From assembly GCA_034687125.1 (NCBI GenBank), contig JAQGBZ010000593.1:1-28568 (forward strand): DNA of 28,568 bases, in the 5' to 3' direction. The notes below the pieces were generated by a model. That model was not told the DNA's origin. It worked only from the letters and a program-made list of their open reading frames with translations, and made no database searches. The translations under genes were made by a program, and so were the position numbers. The DNA is from Neelides folsomi. Lineage: Eukaryota; Arthropoda; Collembola; Neelipleona; Neelidae. Below are positions 22,681 to 28,568 of the stretch, one piece after another; the stretch's first letter is position 1, and each line of letters starts with the position of its first letter.

Positions 22681-25600
22681 ATGAGGAAAGTCGGGCGAAG
22701 ACGGGCGCGGATGAAGAGGGAGCATGGGCCGATATGGAGAACAACGGCCGTTTTGGGTCTCTTCGTCTTCGGTCTTTATTTTGTCCTTCTCACTTCCGTC
22801 TCCTATCTCGCCGTCTCACACGAAAGAGGAAGAGGAAATTTCCTCCACGCTCACATATTCATTAAGGTAAAGAAATAAATAATTAAACATTTAATCATAA
22901 ATTAAACATCTTGTAATTAAATTATTATATAAATTATTGAATAGAGAATAAAATAAATAAAATCATACAATACCTTGTTTGGAATTTATTCCTATGATTT
23001 ACCATACATTTTGACGTGGAGTGAGTTGGAATTATTTTAGTGGGGTTTCTCTAACAGAACGGAATGTAAGTAAACAAAGGGCTTTTGATTCGCCAGCATT
23101 ATCCGGGTGAGCGTGGAAAGAATTAAAGGGAGCTTTTAATGCTTTTACTTTCTTCAACCTTTTACCAAATCCAAGGAAAGACATAAGAACAATACTTAAA
23201 CTCCTACACATTAATATTGTATGGCTATACTTATAATACTTCAAACAGATATGTTATTGTACCAAAGTATTTAAAGAATTTAAGCTAAGATTATATACCT
23301 TTTACATTTTGATAACAGATAAGTAGTGCTTATAATGTTCTTAATATTTAAGATAGTAACAACAAACAGATTTAAAAATTTAACCAGTGAAATAAAAATA
23401 AATAATTGAATAATAGGTATAGTTAATCCATATATGTAAGGAAAAGGTTCATTATATATGTAGGTTTATAAGACTCCACACCAAAGACTTCATTATATTT
23501 TTAGAGATCTCCGAGCGGGGAAATAAAAGGAAAATAAAAAGTTTAATGGGGAAAATAATCAAATTAAAAGCTTAGATGAAGAGATGAAAATGGAGAGATG
23601 TGAAAATGTTGAATTTGAGAATGTTTGGGCTTTTGAGTGAGAGTGGCATTAACGGGAGGTTCGGTTTAATGGAGAAAAATTTGTTTCACCGTCGGATCGA
23701 TTCTCCTTTCTTCTAAGCTTTCAAATCTCTTGTCTTTCTTACGACCGACTTCCTCTCGGAAAAAAACTTTTATTTATCATTCCTTTTAATAACAACTTCC
23801 CACTCGACTTGCCAAAATCGAGAATCCACGCAAAGGAACCTTTTGCAAACGAGAGCCAATTACTTCAAAATCATTCAACATATGTAGGCTCCAAAACAAA
23901 AAGGACCGTCAAAGAAAAAGAATGGAAAAGAACACGTGTAGGTCTCAGGTTTGAACCTTATTACTTTTAATAAACAAACCTTTGACTCATTTGTCCCTGT
24001 CAAGCTAATTTCCCCAATTTAATCATAAATGATGTGGAACGCTATGTAATTTTAATGGAAATTCCAAAGTTTTAATACACTTAACTTTGAGTGCTTTTAA
24101 TTAAATTCCCTTGTAAATGAAACCCATTTGAGCAAACGGGTCCTAATGGAACCGGAAGATGATGAAGAATTCACTTTTATTCCAAATTTCCATAATGCCA
24201 CCAACCGATTAATTATTTAATTGAAACAAAACATGTTGAGTAATTTGATAATGATTAAATTGGTGATTTCCATCAAAGTAAAAATCCCGAAGCTGGGTGG
24301 GAAAATATCCAAATCCCTCATCTACTTTTATTCAAATGGAAGACGGAGGTGGAAAGTGATAAAATTATGGAATTATTCATTCAATGTTTGATTGGAAAGT
24401 AGGTGGGGAAAATGGCAGGGAAAGAACATTTGTTTTTTCATTGATCTTCCCCCTCAAACTTTTCTCCAAATTTTGTTCATGTCCATCTGAAGACTCCTTT
24501 TTTTGGCTAACATTCGGAATCTCTGTAAAACCATGGTTTCTCCATGGTTCAAAACCATGTTTCATGGTTCCAGCGTGCATTTGAATAGGAATGGTGATTA
24601 GCGCCATCTAACCTAACCTAACCTAGCCTAAAATATAAGAATAGGGAAACATGGTGCCCCATGGTTCTAACATGGTTTTGCAGAGACTCCGAATCTCAGC
24701 CCTTTTTTATTATCCCAACCACCTTGTACGAACAATGGGAGAATTACAAAAACTTTTTTCACTCATGTGATTGGAATACAAACACTTATACACTTACATT
24801 TTATATCTCTATTAGAATCCTAATGCTTATATGATGCTATTTGTAGTTAAGTAAATGGTATAACATACGATAACATGCATTAGTACATATAGCATATCGT
24901 AGGTATTAAATATAAAGTATATGGTCTATATATATAAAGTATATTTAGTATATGGTCTATAAGTATTATTGAACTATTGTAGTAATCTAATAACTTAAAC
25001 CTTAAAGAAAAGACGTTTTCAATAAAACAATTTTAACTCAAAGAGTATTCTTTAAAGATAAGTTTGATGGCGATAATAGAATTTTAAAATGTAGGAAAAT
25101 TCCAATGTAGGAATACAGCCCACTTACTTTGTTGTGTTTTTTTTAAATGCCTAATAACTAAGGAAGTAGTTTTATAGTAGTATTATTAGGGATTTAAAAA
25201 AGAACACTACAAAATAAACGGGCTGTATATAATGTAGAAGGTATATTTTAATAAAGTTAGATAATATATGTATTAGGTATTCAATTATGTATTATGTATT
25301 TAAGTTTATTTAAATACCTATACCTATATTCTAATTGCATATTTAACTTACATTATTAAACTTGTACTGTAATGAATAAGTTGAAGAAAATTTATACCAT
25401 GAAGTTTATACTGTCATGTCTAGATTAATCTCGAGTTGCTGGAAAGCTTTTGATTTCCCTGGATCTTTATACCTTAGTACTTAAATTCATCAGATAATTA
25501 AATTAATGTACCAAATGTAAGTTATGAAACATATGGTACATAGCAAAATATATTGGTAGTACAAGTACAATGTACATTGTATTAGTACTAATAGTTATGT

Positions 25601-27854
25601 ATTATTGTGTAACCTATCTGTATGTAAATACAGAAACTTCAAATGTATGCATTTGTATAAATACGTAATATAGCCATACATCGATAGATAAATACATATT
25701 ATTACATAGGTATACGTTTGTTAGTTCCATACACAGGCCATCCAATTATGAAATTAATGTCTTCGCATCAATTTGATTAGTTCTTTGTGAGCATTTCTAT
25801 CCTTCCCCTTAAATAAGTACAAAGTCCAAAGCGTTAATTTTATTGGTACACGTATAAAGTAAACAAATCCTTCACGTGTTCACTAACTATATAAATTTTA
25901 TAAAGTTAGTAAAATGAAAATCTTATTGCTAGTGTTTTTGATAAGTTTGACAAAATTGGAAGTTGGTTAAAAAGTTGGGTTAATATAATTTATATAATAT
26001 AATTATTCAAACTTTTCATTAATGAATGGAACCTAAATCCTAATAGTTGGAGCATAAAAAAATTCTTAATGAAATCAAAAATCCCCTGGGTAATGGGTTT
26101 TATTATGATAGTAAACTTTTTCTTCATTGTACCAAAGTTTGAGATATTTGATAAGTTTGAGGGATTTTCCGTTTCAATTGGAGCACTTGTTCCCCTTCTG
26201 GATCTCCCCAACTTCTCACCACCCATGCGGTCGGTGATGTGAAAGTTGGATATATATAGGAATATTCTTGTATGTAGCAAGATAAGTTTTCCATAATAAT
26301 TCCAGAACGGATCAATGGAGAATGGAGGAAGTCGAAGTAATGGAACTTTCCGAGGCGGCACCATCACAATAGACGGCGGGGATTTGAGGTACAGCTTACA
26401 TCAAAGAACCGATTCCGGCCAAGCAACGGATTTGGAAAGAAGTCGAACAATCTTCAAATGCGTTCCCGTCCATTACAGACAAATTCCTGGAAAGATCGTC
26501 GCACTTGCAAGTTTTCCGGGTAATTAAAAAACTCTAAATTAACTACATTTTAATAAAAAATATTTTACCTATAATATGAAATGAAATTAAAATTTATTGG
26601 ATCTACTAGGGAGCGGAAACACATGGCTGAGATATCTTTTACAATTATCAACAGGTAAATTTACAAGGGAATTTAGCTATAAAATGAATAAATAGTAAAT
26701 AGACACATTTGCAATAAAGAAACTTTTAATTAATTGAATGGGAAAACTCAACTCGTAATTCTCATTTTCACTCTTGGGTCGTTTTCCTTAATGAAAAAAG
26801 TTTTTAAGTTTGAAAAGATTTCCACACGGAAAAGATAAGGATTTAAAATGAACTTAGACTAAAAGATGCCCACTTTACCATTAAGGAACTTCCATTTTGG
26901 AGTTTCAAATAATTTCCCAACTGTAAAAAAAGGAGTAAAATGAGTCATGTAATTCCCTCCTCTTTTTTGTTTTCTCCGTGTTGAATTGGGTGTTGGGATG
27001 TTGAATCTCCAGAGCGTCATTTGTTATGTAGAGTCGAGTGGTTTTCTCATATTGATTTTGGGTTCACAAGTTTCTTCAATGAATTTTGACAGGGATCTTC
27101 ACAGGGAGCGTGTACAAGGACTTGGCCCTTCTGAGAAATGGGTTCCCCGGTGAAAGCATTTCAAATGGTCTTGTCATTACCGTCAAAACTCACGAATCTG
27201 GCCCAGTCGTCCGGGGCCAATTTGATAAAGCCATCCTGTTGGTCAGAAAGCCGTCCGAAGCCATTTTAGCCGAATTTAACAGAAGAGCGGCTGGGCATAT
27301 TGGCCATGCTGGACAAGACAAATTTACTAGAAATTCTGGAAGATGTAAAATTTCAATATTAAATTACAATATATAATACTTACAAAATATTATACTTTAT
27401 AATAATGTAGTAATTAATTATTATTTTTTTAATTTCTCTCAGATTGGTCTCAATTCGTATCACAAAAGGGTAAATCGTGGACGGAGACGAATTTGGACTG
27501 GATTGATAAATTCCAAGGGCCGTTGCTCATCATCATGTACAACATGTTGGTTGAGAATACTAAAGAAGAACTGAAGAACATTTTAGAATTCCTCCAGGTA
27601 TTTTAACTTCTCCGATGTTGGGTGAATGTGAGTGGGAAAAGTAATGATATTCGTCACGTGTTTTGCAGGAGGATCCCGGGAACATGACGTGCATCCTCGA
27701 GCACAAAGAAGGGATTTACCGTCGGAGAAAGAAGCTCAGCCAATTTAATCCCTTTACTCCAAGGATGGACCGATTCCTCTTCAACCAAGAGAAAATTGTT
27801 CTAGCGGCAATCGCCAAACGAACTTCCTCAAACCATTTCCTATCACTCAAATGA
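22681..27854 (+). CDS. WSCD-family sulfotransferase-like type II membrane protein (6 coding exons)
   Basis: Exons: 22681-22866, 26306-26519, 26610-26654, 27093-27344, 27443-27597, 27669-27854; 345 residues, TGA at 27852. The basic N-terminus (MRKVGRRRARMKREHG) and a hydrophobic span at about 21-43 (VLGLFVFGLYFVLLTSVSYL) make it a type II, probably Golgi, protein. The 5'-phosphosulfate-binding motif reads ALASFPGSGNTWLRYLL; the 3'-phosphate-binding region reads ILLVRKPSEAILAEFNRR. Downstream WSQFVSQ, DWIDKFQGPLLII and ELKNILEFLQ match the WSCD family pattern. The vertebrate members carry two WSC domains; here none is present, as in the short Drosophila relative CG9164. Sulfate transfer from PAPS to a lumenal substrate is inferred from the motifs. 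ATG 22681 is chosen because the open frame upstream has no ATG; Met11 is the alternative. AATAAA sites follow the stop. Confidence 0.92.
24505..24702. mobile_element. MITE-like foldback element with imperfect terminal inverted repeats
   Basis: The left end GGCTAACATTCGGAATCTCT... (24505-24535) and the reverse complement of the right end GGCTGAGATTCGGAGTCTCT... (24702-24672) match at 27 of 31 positions. CCTTTTTT flanks both ends (24496-24503 and 24701-24708), an 8-bp candidate target duplication, though low in complexity and overlapping the right end by two bases. The interior has several CCATGG palindromes and a run of CCTAA repeats and no coding capacity. An 8-bp duplication would fit a hAT-type non-autonomous element. 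Confidence 0.6.
24608..24631. repeat. Interstitial telomere-like (CCTAA)n run
   Basis: CTAA-CCTAA-CCTAA-CCTAG-CCTAA, i.e. about five units of the arthropod telomere repeat TTAGG on the other strand, with one substitution. It sits in the middle of the inverted-repeat element next to GCGCCATCT. Confidence 0.8.
24916..24961. repeat. 15-bp direct repeat pair
   Basis: AGTATATGGTCTATA at 24916-24930 recurs exactly at 24947-24961. Simple AT-rich duplication inside the sulfotransferase intron. Confidence 0.8.
26610..26654 (+). other. 45-nt exon coding for the 5'-phosphosulfate-binding motif
   Basis: Bounded by ATCTACTAG|GG and AACAG|GTAAAT, phase 1 at both ends, and encodes GSGNTWLRYLLQLST with the shared first Gly. 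It supplies the core of the PAPS-binding loop of the sulfotransferase; skipping it would keep the frame but remove the loop. Confidence 0.9.
26655..27092. other. Intron 3 of the sulfotransferase gene
   Basis: 438 bp from ACAG|GTAAAT to TTTTGACAG|GGATC. Nothing else recognised. Confidence 0.85.
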
Positions 27855-28568
27855 AAAATCCCCAATTTAATAAAATGGCCAACAAACGTTCAATCAAAAC
27901 CCACAATCATAAATAAACGGGATGGTCAAAATTGTTACAAATATGGTGTCATATGATATACTAATATATAAAGTAAAACTAAAATAAATATTATGTATGT
28001 TTTAGAGGTGCGTATCAGATAAATATATTATATTTATAAAGGAATGTGTAGTATATGTAGAAGATGGATAAGCTTGGTAAGAAATCTCCAATATTTCCAA
28101 TGTTAAAGTAAATAGATGCGAGATTTGATTTACAAATGGAGATTAAGTTAACGCCCCCCTCAAATCAATTCATGAATATTCCTCACAATGTGGAAATTGT
28201 AGAATTTGCTACAATAATAAATATACCTATGGTATATTTTATATGGAACATTTGGAGTTTCACTGCAGGTGTAGATTATCGATATATTACTTTAATACAA
28301 AATACAATTTAAATATACTGTATACCGTACTGTGTAATTATTCATAGTTGTAATACAGATATGTAAGAGAATACTAAAATAATAAGATACATACCGTTAT
28401 CGTTTGAAAGAGAGCTCTGCTCGAAAGAAAGCTCACCCCCTCTACTCATAAATTTATTCAAAATTACGATATATTAATTAAATACGTAAATTCTAAATAC
28501 CTAAATTTTAATTATTAATTAACTTTCTTTAAAAGTACTAAAATTTCTAAACCATTTCTTTAAAACTC
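27855..28568. other. 3' flank of the sulfotransferase gene
   Basis: AT-rich to the window end. AATAAA at 27869-27874 and 27912-27917 lie 15 and 58 bases past the stop and are candidate poly(A) signals, which implies a very short 3' UTR. No further gene recognised. Confidence 0.6.
27869..27917 (+). terminator. Candidate poly(A) signals of the sulfotransferase gene
   Basis: Two AATAAA hexamers (27869-27874, 27912-27917) soon after the stop codon. Confidence 0.5.

Larger units (their letters stand above)
22867..26305. other. Intron 1 of the sulfotransferase gene
   Basis: 3,439 bp from ATTAAG|GTAAAG to AATTCCAG|AACG, separating the membrane anchor from the enzyme domain. It contains the inverted-repeat element at 24505-24702 and a 15-bp direct repeat at 24916/24947. 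Open frames inside show no domain. Long size leaves room for regulatory DNA, none of which I can identify. Confidence 0.75.

Overview
This is a eukaryotic, almost certainly arthropod, genomic window. Three spliced plus-strand genes sit in AT-rich non-coding DNA, and their exons stand out as GC-richer islands bounded by GT/AG. The arthropod reading rests on a dopamine-transporter protein closest in style to insect DAT, a short WSCD-type sulfotransferase without WSC domains, and a degenerate run of the arthropod telomere unit CCTAA/TTAGG. A springtail or other hexapod would fit, but the sequence alone does not settle this.

Layout. (1) 588-8620, plus: a secreted multi-VWC-domain protein in seven coding exons, all joined in phase 1 (708 residues; signal peptide, three complete ten-cysteine VWC modules, a Ser/Glu/Pro repeat, and a terminal half-VWC). 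(2) 10435-10960, minus: a two-exon small secreted protein whose start codon lies 18 bp from that of the next gene, head to head. (3) 10979-16595, plus: a complete dopamine transporter (SLC6 family, Drosophila DAT/fumin type) in 14 coding exons, one of only 9 nt (642 residues). (4) 19060-19386, minus: a second small secreted protein that aligns with (2); the pair may be diverged beta/gamma-crystallin-like proteins. (5) 22681-27854, plus: a type II membrane WSCD-family sulfotransferase in six coding exons (345 residues), with a 45-nt exon carrying the 5'-phosphosulfate-binding motif and a 3.4-kb first intron that holds a MITE-like inverted-repeat element. A possible exon of another gene touches the left edge.

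The genes do not form a pathway. DAT recovers dopamine at the neuronal plasma membrane, the VWC protein belongs to the extracellular matrix or ligand-binding world, and the sulfotransferase would act in the Golgi. The points most worth checking are the two unannotated-looking minus-strand secreted paralogues flanking DAT, the head-to-head start with DAT, the 9-nt microexon, in-frame alternative donors in the VWC gene, and the foldback element containing telomere-like repeats. All splice sites were read by eye from frame continuity, site consensus and family similarity; no transcript data were available.
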